From contig CM070636.1 of the NCBI GenBank assembly GCA_036346255.1, positions 28,527,539 to 28,591,538 on the forward strand: a DNA stretch of 64,000 nt, written 5' to 3'. Source of the DNA: Ampelocalamus luodianensis (Eukaryota > Streptophyta > Magnoliopsida > Poales > Poaceae). Below, one piece after another: positions 23,720 to 34,147 of the stretch. Position numbers and translations under genes: made by a program. The notes beneath the pieces are model-generated. The model was given only the letters and a program-made list of their open reading frames with translations, did no database searches and was not told where the DNA came from. The first letter of the stretch is position 1. Every line of letters starts with the position of its first letter.

Positions 23720-23868
23720 TCCTTTGACACACAAAGGATTTCTTCGTCCACTTATCTTTGCTTTTGACACACAAAAGCATTCTTTGTCCAAATATCTCCT
23801 TCTTAGCTTTTGACACACAAAAGCATTTTTGTCCAAATATCTCCTTTTAGCTTTTGACACACAAAAGC
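23720..23868. repeat. Four hairpins with constant loop ACACA
   Basis: Stems: TCCTTTG/CAAAGGA (23720-23738), TGCTTTTG/CAAAAGCA (23759-23779), GCTTTTG/CAAAAGC (23806-23824 and 23850-23868). The loop is ACACA in all. The first unit differs from the rest on both arms while keeping pairing. Spacing is 39-47 bp. Confidence 0.8.
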
Positions 23869-23929
23869 ATTATCTCCCATTTTCTTTATGTGTATCCACT
23901 TGTAAGGTAATCCTTGATCAATTCTAGTA

Positions 23930-24610
23930 GATACCACTTGTTGAAAGATAATCTTTAAGCTTTACTTGGATACTACGAGTCGACGATGCCACTTGTAGAT
24001 AAAACTTGTAAATCCATTTGTTGATACCACTTGTGGAAAACATGCGTCGACAGGTCTTGCAATCTCAAGGTGCTTGAACTTCTCTTTTTAAGATCTTCAA
24101 AGAAAGCATAGAGAGAAGAGATAGAGAGAAAAACCACTTGAGAGAAGATGATACCACTTGATACAATTGAGATATATCTCTTGAAGAGATAAGACTTGAA
24201 AAGATATCGGGTATCAGAGAAACCACTTGGATAAGATACCTCCTGAAAAACAATATCAAGAATTTTGAGGTATCGGAGAGACCACATGGATAAGAAGTGA
24301 TTAGGTATCGGGGAGAGCTTGGTAAGCAAAGAATTGATCGGCATAGAAGGAGTTAGATACCACTTGTGAATGAGAACAAGAGATACCACTTAAAAGATAC
24401 AACGTGAAGGAGTACGATGATATCAATTGAGAATACCACTTGTAAGGACAAGATGATATCACTTGAAGAGTACCACTTGTAAAAACAAGGATACCACTTG
24501 AATCAAATACATATTATTCTCATGCCGAGATCAAAGATGATCAAAAGAATCTACCACTTGAAAGAATACCACTTGTAATGATAAGAATATCACAAGGTGA
24601 TCAAGGTGGT
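23930..24610. repeat. Dispersed ACCACTTG motif, about 12 copies
   Basis: GATACCACTTG or close variants recur every 20-100 bp, often continuing TGTAA or TGAA. The same string, GATACCACTTGTAAG, occurs once more at 27720-27734, where it is the junction of B's primer site and 5' LTR. Confidence 0.7.
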
Positions 24611-25844
24611 ATATGGAGTCAACAAAGTATATTCGAGTAGTTAGCAAAGATAGCAAGGATCAAATTGACTTTTGGAAAACAACCACAATAGATTTAGAAT
24701 TGAAAGAATTGAGATTGGTTGTTTTGTCAGGATAATCGGTAATCAGTTAGATGATTAGATGACCAGAGTACCGTGGTTAGACCGCCGGTAGTTCCGATTT
24801 TCCTGGGACTTCAAGGATTGATCAGGGAATTTTGGGCATAGTTGTATTTTGCTCCAAACTTTCACACAAACATACAAATAAAGATATTTGGAGCATTTAC
24901 AACTTACTTAGAATTTTAGAAATTCAACTTTCAACTAGTTTTTATAAATTAAGCTTTTGATTTTGGAAATGAAAACGAATTTTTGAAACTTTTCACAAAA
25001 AGAGCCAAATTGAGCAAATGAAGATATTTTAAGCATCCAATTGCATGTATGAGTCATAAATACCATCATGGATCTATTCATGTGAATAATTTAGGCTCAA
25101 ATGGCTAAACTCACTTAAGTGCTAGAAGGTGACCACTTTGGTCAATATAGGATTTTGGATGAGTTTCAAAATCAAATAACTTTTGATGAGTTGGTCTTTT
25201 GGAAATCATTTGAATACCAAAAATGTTTAGAATAGCCAACTCTAGGATTTTCCTTTTGGGACAAAGGTCAAATTCTTTTTAGAATAGATTTTACACAAAA
25301 ATCTAGTTTATGTCAAAAACAAGATTCTATGATCTAGAATTTTGGGTAGAAACTCATTTTCATTTAAAATAGCTTTTTCTTAAGCCAAAACCTTTGGTAA
25401 ACCTTTGAAATGCATTTGTATACATTTTGCAACTAATTTTTCAAAGGATATACTAAAAATTTCAATTTTTTGACTTTTGGCTTAATGGCTTAATTTTGAA
25501 AAACAATACTAGCACTTAATTAATTTGGGCACACTTAGGGATGTGATATACATGATCATGACTTAGCACTCCCCCTTAATGTGCCACTACCATCTTGCTC
25601 AAGATACAAATAAACAAAATTAAGCAAGAGAGCAAGAACAACCCTTTTTATAAGATTTTCAGGAAATGCAACCTACACAAGGTAAAGGGTCTAGATACTT
25701 CAATGTAAATACTTGTTACCGAGATAGCATTGGCTCATGATATGATTTGTTTATCCTCATACTTGGCTCCAATTTTGACATATGGTGGAATACACCTCTT
25801 CATGAATAAGCCAGGTCTCCAATGCCTCTCCAAGTACCTATTAA

Positions 25845-27671
25845 TCATTTAAGCGCATTTTTGGTACCCAATACTTGGTTGGGTCCATGAATGTTAGTCA
25901 CAATACTTTTGGGCACCCAAATTGCCCTAGCATTAGTTTTATGTAAACTAACATTCCTAGCAAACACATTGTCATTCTTATCTTTCCTAAGCAAATAATG
26001 ATCATTATAAATAATTGGCTTAGGAGAGATACCTTTGGGATATTCCTTACTAAAATGTCCTTTCTCCCGGCAATTGTAGCAAGTAGGGCTTTTGCTTTCC
26101 CTTGATGTCTTCTTTTCTTGCTCATTGTCGGCTTGCCTCTTACTTGAATGTCTTGGCTTGACATCCTTTTGATTTGGATACACCGAGGCAATGTGTCCAA
26201 ACTTCTTGCATCCAAAGCACTTGATAATTTTGAATTGATCTCCATTTTGCTTTGGGTGACTCTTCACCTTCTTCTTGGCGGTGAGATCAAGTCCTCTCTT
26301 GTCTATTTTCTTGATAGGACACTTGGAGGCAAAGTGACCCTTCTCATTGCAATCAAGGCATTTGATATCTTTGATCTTTTTACTTTCCTCTACAAGATTA
26401 GTCTCACAAGACATAGAGGAAATTGAAGCATTTAATTTAGAGCAACAAGGTATATCATTTAAATCATTTACCTTGTTAGGGCACACGGAAGCAATGTGTC
26501 CCTTTTCATAACATCCAAAGCATCTCATATTTGAGTATTTCTTTCCTTTTTGCTTTGGGATGAACTTCACCTTTTTCATTTCGATGAAGCCAAGTCCTCT
26601 CTTGTAATCTTCCTTATTAGGACATTTTGAGGAGAGGTGACCCTTTTGATGACAATCAAAGCACTTGATGTTCTTGTTGTGTCTTTGATTGTGTCTCATC
26701 TTGCTATTCTCCCTTTTCTTCATGGGAGTGAAGTCGATTCCACTCTTATCACTTGAGCTTCGTTGCTTGCTCAAGATATCATCAAGAGTGGCCTTCCCTT
26801 TGTGGCTTCTATCCAAGTCATTTTTCAAATTTTCGACTTGGGCCTTGAGCTTTTTGTTTTCCTCTACAAGGTTAGTCTCACAAGACATAGAGGACATAGA
26901 AATATTTTCGCTAGAGCAACAAGGCATATCAATTAAATCATCGCAAGATGTGGATATATCAATTTTAGATGAATTGCAAGAGCTAGAAGCTAAGCATGGC
27001 AAATCATCTAATAAATCACATGTTATGCCAATATCCACACTAGAGCTAGTGGCTTCTTTGAGAAGAAAAGATTCATGTTCTTCTTTTAGCATATCATAAT
27101 TATCTTGAAGTGAGATATGCTCTTTCTCTAAAATCTTGAATCTATTCTTTTCTTTTCCAATGTATTCATTTAATTCTTCTAGCATCTCCATCAATTCATC
27201 ATATGAAGGCTCATAATTATTTACCTCATTTTTACCTTTAGCCATAAAGCAATGAGGCGATGTTGATGGAGTTGATGTGTGATCATTGTCGGAGCTAGAA
27301 GTTGAGCATTCTTCTCCCGACATCCATTCTTGTATGCAATCATCACTTGTGGAAGTGGACATTTCATAATGGCAATATAATTGTGTCCACATCTCATGTA
27401 CATTCTTGAGATCGCATACTTCATTGAACACATCTACACTCAAAGCACTAAATAGAGCGTTAATTGCTTGAGCGTCGAGATGTAAGCATTTCTCTTCCTC
27501 AATTGTTGGATCAAAGCTATCCAATGGAGGAGAAAAGCCAACATCTACAATCCGCCAAATATTTAGGCCCATGGCCTTAAAATGACATGACATGCGGATT
27601 TTCCAATGTGCATAATTTGTGCTATCAAAATTAGGTGCTTCACCTAGGTGCACAAAATCTCTAGTGGACAT
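25845..27671 (-). CDS. gag: Element B gag (copia-type, five CCHC knuckles), intact ORF
   Basis: 608 codons without a stop, starting 43 bp from the primer site, which supports the ATG at 27671. The N-terminus (NFDSTNYAHWKIRMSCHFKA, then LNIWRIVDVG) is the start of the UBN2 copia gag domain that forms the particle shell. The domain is shorter than usual after residue 100, where an acidic Ser/Thr-rich stretch begins. Residues 160-200 and 265-295 look coiled-coil. Knuckles start at residues 337, 384, 438, 485 and 531. The last two have Tyr for the final Cys (SVYP, KEYP). Residues 240-400 and 400-500 contain a duplicated module (NLVEE-K-K-K followed by two knuckles). The end (IWVPKSIVTN) matches the gag-to-protease border of SIRE-like elements; pol is absent downstream. 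It is the only intact long ORF of the window. Confidence 0.88.
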   Translation of the reverse strand: MSTRDFVHLGEAPNFDSTNYAHWKIRMSCHFKAMGLNIWRIVDVGFSPPLDSFDPTIEEEKCLHLDAQAINALFSALSVDVFNEVCDLKNVHEMWTQLYCHYEMSTSTSDDCIQEWMSGEECSTSSSDNDHTSTPSTSPHCFMAKGKNEVNNYEPSYDELMEMLEELNEYIGKEKNRFKILEKEHISLQDNYDMLKEEHESFLLKEATSSSVDIGITCDLLDDLPCLASSSCNSSKIDISTSCDDLIDMPCCSSENISMSSMSCETNLVEENKKLKAQVENLKNDLDRSHKGKATLDDILSKQRSSSDKSGIDFTPMKKRENSKMRHNQRHNKNIKCFDCHQKGHLSSKCPNKEDYKRGLGFIEMKKVKFIPKQKGKKYSNMRCFGCYEKGHIASVCPNKVNDLNDIPCCSKLNASISSMSCETNLVEESKKIKDIKCLDCNEKGHFASKCPIKKIDKRGLDLTAKKKVKSHPKQNGDQFKIIKCFGCKKFGHIASVYPNQKDVKPRHSSKRQADNEQEKKTSRESKSPTCYNCREKGHFSKEYPKGISPKPIIYNDHYLLRKDKNDNVFARNVSLHKTNARAIWVPKSIVTNIHGPNQVLGTKNALK

Positions 27672-27714
27672 CCTTTACTCTCTAGACGGTTAAGTCTAAT
27701 TAATGAGAGACCAA

Positions 27715-27726
27715 GCTCTGATACCA
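27715..27726 (-). other. Primer-binding site of element B
   Basis: TGGTATCAGAGC on the minus strand, two bases from the LTR edge at 27729. Confidence 0.92.
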
Positions 27727-28610
27727 CTTGTAAGATCGAGGAGGCCGACTAGAGGGGGGGTGAATAGGCGTTTTAAAACTTCTATGTGTTAAAACCGAAT
27801 TCTAATGCAGAAGCTAAATACAATTCGGTTTAGCACAATTTAAGCCTAAAGCAACTAGGTTCAACTAAGTGCACCAACAATACAAGTCTATTGATAATAA
27901 TCAATCAAGTATGGACTTGTAAGCAATTCAATTTAAACAATGTAAATGATACTATTGCAATCATACACAAGGAATAAGCAATTTAATACAAGGTATATAA
28001 ATTTCACAAAGTAAAGCATATGAAAGCTAATCACAAATAGCACACGGGACACAATGATGTTTTACCGTGGTGGTCGGAGACTTGCCGGTCTCCCATAATC
28101 CACGTTGAGGTAAGTTCAACCTTTTGGATCGGCTCCAAAACGCGAGGCAACACCTCCGAGGTAAGTCCAAACCACTTGGACCGGTTCCAACCGAACCAAC
28201 ACCTCTAAGTGAGTTCAACCGCTTGAACCGACTCCAACTTGAACTTATCACCTCAATCCACTAGGGTTGCTCTTACTCCGCTCCGGAGATGGCGAGCACC
28301 AAGCCACTCACAAATCGCCCGGGTCTTCTCACAAGCTTCACTTGAGAAGATCACCGACGCACAACGCCTCCACGCCGTCTAGGTGTCGGCAAACACCAAG
28401 AGTAACAAGTCTCCAACTTTCACTTGAACCAATCAAGTGTCAAAGCTCTCGTGGATACTAAATCCACCACCTAATGCAACGCATGCAATAGGATTTGCCT
28501 CTCAAACCTCACTAATTGCAACACATGCACAAATGGGAGTAGAGGGCTTGCTCGTAGCTCAAAGGAACTCAATGGGATGCCAAAGATTGTCTCTCAACCG
28601 GCCAAGGGGG

Positions 28611-28720
28611 TATTTATAGCCCCCACAACAAAAACTAGCCGTTGGGAGCTGAAATCAGCAAAAACTAGCCATTACAGCCTTGGTGCGGTACTACCGCAGT
28701 TATACGGGCGGTACTACCGC
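28611..28720 (-). promoter_or_regulatory. Putative core promoter of element B: TATA box with two upstream palindromes
   Basis: TATAAATA on the minus strand at 28618-28611. About 65-110 bp upstream in the sense direction lie two perfect copies of GCGGTACTACCGC (28685-28697 and 28708-28720), each almost self-complementary. The other LTR keeps the TATA box (11379-11386) and two to three decayed palindromes (11449-11525). Spacing fits a core promoter with proximal binding sites; this is inference. Confidence 0.5.
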
Positions 28721-29686
28721 AAACCAATTTTCAGCACACAGACCACACTCGGTAAAAAGGTCATAACTTTTGACTCCGATGTCGGAATCGAGTGATCTTG
28801 GACTCTATTCAAAGCTTATTCAGAGGGTTACACAACCCACCTATTTGATTGATCTCAAACACATTTGATCAAATCAAAAAGCTCAACTCAAAAGAGCCAC
28901 TACCATTGTCTAAGTCCAAAGAAATAGCAACAAGCAATCTTAGACCATGTCAAGGGTATACACATGAATCTTAACCATTTGCAAAACACATTTGCAAACA
29001 TAGATCATGCCACAAGGAGTAGGTACATGAACTTCAATCATTTGCAAAACACATTTGCAAAGCATAGTCACATGTTACAAGGATTAAATGCACGAGCTTC
29101 GGCTATTTGCAAAACACATTCGCAAATAATAGCATCATGCCACGATGAGCTAGAGCAAACACAATGAGCTATCAACACATGACTAACTCAAGATACTAGA
29201 CAAGACCCCTCTTAATAGTACGACAACCTATTCTAGCAATCCGGTCTTCCAACCAAACACCAAGACCGGTAAAAGACTAGGAACACATCCTTAGCCCTAG
29301 CTAGTCATACCTTTGCCTTGAGCATCTTCTTGAAGGTTGATGACGCACATCTTCACTTCAAGTCCGGGTCATCGTCTTGATATGCATCAACCCATGATGC
29401 ATCCTTTACTTGACCTCAATCAACATATGAAGAGTCTTCTCTTGACTTGATGATCAACTCATGATCATCTCTTCTTTGAGATCTTGATATACATCAACAC
29501 ATGATGCATCCTCTTCTTGAATCTTGACTTGATGACGATCAACTCATGATGCCATCCGAAGTCTTCATCACCCTGAAACATAACCTATTTATCCAACTCA
29601 TGGAAAATGTTAGTCCCACAATATCATTAACATTAATTAACAAGATAAACCTGCATAAATGCTTTTGAACAAGCCATTACTAACAG

Positions 29687-30000
29687 GTGCGGTATTACCG
29701 CCAACTAGCATCCGGTAATACCGCTCTCCGGTAGTACCGTTTCTCAGATGCGGTACTACCGATTTCCAGAGGCTCGAGAAATACAGAAAAATACCATCTC
29801 TGGAATTTACATACCGCCAACATATTTGCGGTCATACCGCTACGCGGTAGTTCCGCCACATGAACTCCGGTACTACCGCTTCACCTCAAAGCAAACCAAG
29901 TCCAAAAAGCAATGCTACTGGAATTTTCATACCGCACAGCAATCGGTACATCCGCGGTGCGGTACTACCGCGCATACAACGCCGGTACTACTGCATTTCC
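29687..30000. repeat. Cluster of GGTA(C/G)TACC palindromes in B LTR
   Basis: About a dozen near-copies of CGGTACTACCG or CGGTAATACCG in about 310 bp, in both orientations. In the other LTR (12478-12795) many have lost CG pairs or short pieces. Confidence 0.8.
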
Positions 30001-30174
30001 AGAAGCTTTTCGAAATGCAATGCATGACTCCTTTGTCTTGAGTCATGTCGATCTTTTATCACCTTTGCATTTCCTTTTTATGTCATCACTCAAACTCCGG
30101 GACTAAGCCTTGAAACATCTTAGCACACATGTTAGTCCCACAACACAATTTCAAATAATTGAATGTAATTGGTA

Positions 30175-30655
30175 TGAGTATATATAAACACGAAGTTATA
30201 TATATACTCAAGAGTTATGTTTCAAAGTAGATCACAAGGGTTAATACTAATGAAACAACAAGACCATGAGTATATATAAACTACACAAGTTATATATACT
30301 ACAAGTATATACGAACTACACAAGTTGTATATACTAAATATGAGTGTATACAAACTACACAAGTTGTATATACTCACATGAATATATTAACTACACAAGT
30401 TAGATATACTCAAGGATATATGAACTACACAAGTCTCATATTCTCACATACAAGTATATATGAACTACACAAGTTATATATACCAAATATGAGTGTATAC
30501 AAACTACACAAGTTGTATATACTCATATGAATATATTAACTACGTAAGTTAAATATATTCAAGGATATATGAACATCCATGAACTACACAAGTTTCATAT
30601 GTTCTCATATACTCATATGAATATACTAACTATACAAGTTAAATATATTCAAGGA
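30175..30655. repeat. Row of about ten hairpins with constant loop ACTACACAAG (B 5' LTR)
   Basis: Clear units: 30175-30210 (loop ACACGAAG), 30269-30300 (AGTATATATAA with TTATATATACT, 11 perfect bp), 30304-30335, 30341-30376 (13 bp with one G-T), 30454-30483 (10 bp), 30490-30525 (13 bp with one G-T), 30529-30560 (11 bp with a bulge; loop CTACGTAAG). Weaker ones lie at about 30380, 30415, 30575 and 30620. The loop stays nearly constant while both arms change together. Confidence 0.82.
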
Positions 30656-31214
30656 TATGTTTCAAAGTAAAGATCCTTAATATATGGAAAGAGAAATGGA
30701 TCAATACTAATGAAACATCAAAATATAGAATGGACTCCCCCTAAATGTGTGCATACACAAATGTGTAATGGAAACATATGCACATATCCAAGTTAAACTT
30801 TTTGGTGGAGTTTATCCTATATTTTGGATCCGAGGAATGCAACAAGATATAATAAAGCAGTAGAATGCATACCTCTTGTATTTCTATCTTTATATCCAAA
30901 CGAGACTAAGCAATAGATAATCAATAGAATTGTTAGTCTCACAAATAGATTGTCATTTATGAATACATACCTGTTTGGATTTTTTGCTTTTATATCCAAG
31001 CTGAGACTAAACATGATATAACAATAAGAGTATTAGTCTCACAAGTGCATTTGTCATTAATCACTTAATCACTTGCATGCCTTCATGATTTTCACCTTTA
31101 TATCCAAATAAGACTACACAATATGTATATCAATAAAAGTGTTAGTCTCCCAATTAGATTTATCATTAATCACCAAAACTCCATTACCACATAATGGCGG
31201 ATCTAGATCTTTCA

Positions 31215-31417
31215 GGAGGTCCTAAGCGATAGGGTTTTAATCGGAGGAGAGAGTTAGGCCTAGGGAGGTCGGCGGTCTAGATCAAAGCGGAGGAGGTAGG
31301 CCTAGGGAGGATCTAACGCTCGGATCTAAACGGTCTAGATTGAGCCTAAGAGGCTGAGCGGGGTTTTCTTTGTAAAAGATCGGAGTGGCTTTTACCAAGA
31401 GGACCCGAGGGTGGTCT
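31215..31417 (-). mobile_element. Element D 3' LTR, segment between B and C
   Basis: Matches about 49250-49507 of D's complete LTR with several short deletions. It ends GGGTGGTCT, which is interrupted by C and resumes at 39359. Confidence 0.88.
31413..31417. repeat. Target-site duplication GGTCT, left of element C
   Basis: GGTCT recurs at 39359-39363. D's uninterrupted LTR has a single GGTCT here (about 49500-49507, GGGTGGTCTAAGGG). Confidence 0.93.
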
Positions 31418-32722
31418 TGTTGGAGATAAGAGGCAATCATATTGATGATGATATTTCATTGTATCCATGATTTAATAAATGTTCTTGAATATTGCCTTTG
31501 TGTTGATTAACAAGTATGTGACTTGTTTGTGAAACTCTTTACTTGTATGGCTATTCTAAAGTTGTCCCTAGTCGGAGTTCATGTGAGGACACACGTGAAT
31601 GATGGATTAGCACATGTATCGGTTGATGACCATGTTTCACGAGTCATAGACATGGAGATGTCAAACCAATAATGTGGACACATGTTTAGAACATGGGGTT
31701 GGACCGACCCAACATGAGACATAGTAATTATTCTTATGGTTCTCTCTACACAATGTGTACGCCTTGTCCTTAGACACAGAGATTGTCGCATGTACTTGAG
31801 ATGTGAATCGACCTACTTAGGGGCTATCAAACGCTACTCGTGAATCGGTAGTTATAAAGGTAGCTTTAGGGTTTGTCATGAAGCATCTTTGCGAGGCATG
31901 GTCGGTCGAGATGGGATTTGCCCCTCTCGAGAGAGATATCTCTGGCCCTCGAGTGATCGGATCCGAAATGCATGGCCATGCTACTTAAGGTTAAGAGTTA
32001 ACCTAGTAAGGGATTCGGATCACAGATCGAGAAAGAGTGGTCGGCTTGGAGCTCGACCGAATATCGTGAGGCAAAGGGATTGGCATGTACATAACGTTGT
32101 GATGGTTCGTCCGATATGATCTTTACGTATGTTTAGGAGTTGTACGTATTGCTGAGGCCGCTACCAACTATTGACCAAGTATGTGTACTCGCGTCATGTC
32201 TAAACATATGTGAACCATAGGGTCACACACTTAAGAAATTGAAGCCTAAGTCGGATTGGATCCGACTAGATCGGCATGAGTCCTAATGGGCCTCTATTCG
32301 TAGAAGCCCATTATAAGGACGTCTATAAAAGGAGGGCAGGGCGCTGGTTGAGGTTGAGTTTTTCGTGACATCCTCAAACCCGGCGCCACCCTCCCACGCC
32401 CTAGTCGCTCGCGCGGATCTAGTAGTCCGGCGCGGCGTCGCTTCCTCCCGCACGTGTGGATACCTTTGGGCGCGCATCCGTGGCGTTAGGACGAACCGCA
32501 AGAAAGGAGTTGTACGTGGGGACGCCGCGACGAGGGCAGGAAGTAGTACGACTACTGCGCCCGACGTCTCGCATCAAGCGAGTACGACTACACCGCCCCG
32601 ACGTCTTGCATCAACTTCCGCACTGCGCGTCTAGTGGTAAGACCGTGATCTATAATCGCAGTGATCTTGGTTTACGGGTAGAATTTTTTAATTTGCGCTA
32701 GTGTAGCCTACTGTTTCCTACA
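31418..32722 (+). mobile_element. Element C 5' LTR (1305 bp), with TATA box at about 32324
   Basis: TGTTGGAGAT to CCTACA. It aligns with 38047-39358 with many 1-8 bp indels. CTATAAAAGG at 32323-32332 is a good TATA box, and the other copy has CTATAAAGG at about 38959. Confidence 0.92.
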
Positions 32723-32724
32723 AA

Positions 32725-32736
32725 TGGTATCGAGCC
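32725..32736 (+). other. Primer-binding site of element C
   Basis: TGGTATCGAGCC two bases after the LTR end, one step from the initiator-Met tRNA complement. Confidence 0.85.
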
Positions 32737-32841
32737 GTGTTCTTTGTCATGTTATAGGTTCGGGTGATTTGCATATGGCGATATGTAAATCGGTATGATC
32801 GATGTGATCGATTGTATAGTTCGTAATGGATTGTGCGGTTT

Positions 32842-33094
32842 CGTGATCATCTTCGCTAAGGTCGTGAAACAACATACCCCTACCGGTCGGATTCGCCATC
32901 GGGGTAGACGGTGACACGTAAAACCGGTTGCGAATGCGAAGATCAATATGATTGATCGAATGAACCTAGATTAATAATCGATGTACCGTGATCATGCCGC
33001 TAAGGTCGTGAAACAACATACCCCTACCGGTCGGATTCGCCATCGGGTAGACGGTGACACGTAAAACCGGTTGCGGCATGCGAAGATCAAGTAC
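32842..33094 (+). repeat. Two-unit tandem duplication in the leader of element C
   Basis: About 105 bp (CGTGATCAT ... GGTTGCG) at 32842-32947 is repeated at 32987-33094 with few differences. Both units carry GGTCGTGAAACAACATACC and ACGGTGACACGTAAAACCGG. The rest of the leader (32737-34147) holds no gene that I can see. Confidence 0.8.
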
Positions 33095-34147
33095 AAATTG
33101 GTCGAATCGAACGAGAGTCGATTTGTGGTAAATATGATTTGCCGATCAAAATCCTATGTAAAAATTGCATAGATTGGATCTGTTTTTTCGAAGGTCCGGA
33201 CGCGGAAGTCGCGAGGCGCGCCGCCTCGAAGACATGGGGAAACCCTCACCCCTTATCCGGTAAATTGCGATTCTATGCATAACTTGTTTTTGCGGGATGT
33301 ATGTGACCGTATGGCCTAATGTGTATGTGATGCATGTTTGTAATATTTGCATGACTGCGTGTGGTAGTGCGGCAACACTGTTGGAGCCATTGTGTTGTCA
33401 AAGTATTGTATTAACGGCTGCGTGCCGACTTGTGATGATTCCTAGTATTCATGTATTTTATTACTAGCTGTTATGAGTAATAGCTTATAGTAGTACTCGG
33501 AGGACACATCACTTAGAGGATGGCACACATGAACCATGGAGATGGAGATCATCATGGTGGATGATTCTATGGCGATGGAGATCACCATGAGAAAATGGGC
33601 CATCTTGAGTCACAAGCTGTGTGAATGCTATTCCTATTGTTTTACTCCTATGCATGTTTGAATGGTAGAAGTATAGCGATCCTCACAAAATGTTAAGTTA
33701 AACATATACCCTCCCAATTAAACTTTGCACCATCCCATGTCTTGTAAATTGATGGTGGGTCTATAAAATTAGGCACCATCAACTTTCCTTGACTAGATGG
33801 GTTTTGTATCGGATACTTACATGCATAAGGATCGGTGAACTTAACAAGGTTATCATAAAGGTTATGGGCCTTGGGGCATAAAGGTTGGCGCCGGGCATAG
33901 AGATGTCACCCAACAACAAGAGTCATATAGAGATATGATTAGCAAGGTGTTGCTTATCAATTACCTTGTCTCCTAGCGGTGATGCAAAAGCTCACTAGTA
34001 GACTCGTTAATTGCGGATCTTGAATCGCTAAGAATCAACAGAGGATGTTGATTTTAGTGGGAGTACATTCTATTAAATTTGTTTAATCTGATTTACTCTA
34101 TCATGGTTTTATTTGTCTTAGTATTTTGCATTTCCTATTGTAGATCA

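Larger units (their letters stand above)
23088..25844 (-). other. Non-coding 3' internal region of element B (pol missing)
   Basis: This 2.76 kb lies where protease, integrase, RT and RNase H should be in a copia element. I found none of their motifs. It holds a short hairpin row (23720-23868), about a dozen ACCACTTG motifs (23930-24610), and AT-rich sequence with many TTTTGG/CCAAAA pairs. The minus frame at 24389-23973 (138 codons) lies over the ACCACTTG region and is repeat-derived. Confidence 0.75.
10639..31214 (-). mobile_element. Element B: gag-only LTR element (copia SIRE-like gag), hosting A and E
   Basis: Minus-strand element with 5' LTR 27729-31214, primer site 27715-27726, one gag ORF, a non-coding 3' internal region, a polypurine tract at 23088-23101, and a 3' LTR made of 10639-13244 plus 22321-23087. 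E is inserted in that 3' LTR, and A removed its first 137 bp to the other side of the gap. The LTR copies align through their whole length. No protease, integrase or RT motif occurs in 23088-25844, so it must borrow pol. The right flank (GGAGG at 31215) is element D's LTR. Confidence 0.88.
27729..31214 (-). mobile_element. Element B 5' LTR (3486 bp)
   Basis: On the plus strand it starts TGTAAGATCGAGG next to the primer site and ends GATCTTTCA. The other copy ends at the same base before the polypurine tract. The right flank GGAGGTCCTAAG is element D LTR sequence (compare about 49250), so B sits inside D's LTR. It contains, from low to high coordinate: TATA box, promoter-near palindromes, TTTGCAAA tandem repeat (28965-29140), palindrome cluster (29687-30000) and hairpin row (30175-30655). 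Confidence 0.92.

Noticed and set aside
24065..24389. Two overlapping minus frames (64 and 138 codons) as a possible env-like remnant of B
   Set aside because: They translate the ACCACTTG repeat field, and hydrophobic residues come from the repeats. No signal peptide or conserved motif supports an env-like gene.
27715..27726. tRNA gene signals near GCTCTGATACCA strings
   Set aside because: These are primer-binding sites complementary to the tRNA 3' end. No cloverleaf surrounds them.
30175..30655. Possible CRISPR-like array of a constant 10-nt core with variable flanks
   Set aside because: The variable parts are complementary arms of hairpins, not unique spacers. The locus is a plant LTR, and no cas-like gene exists.
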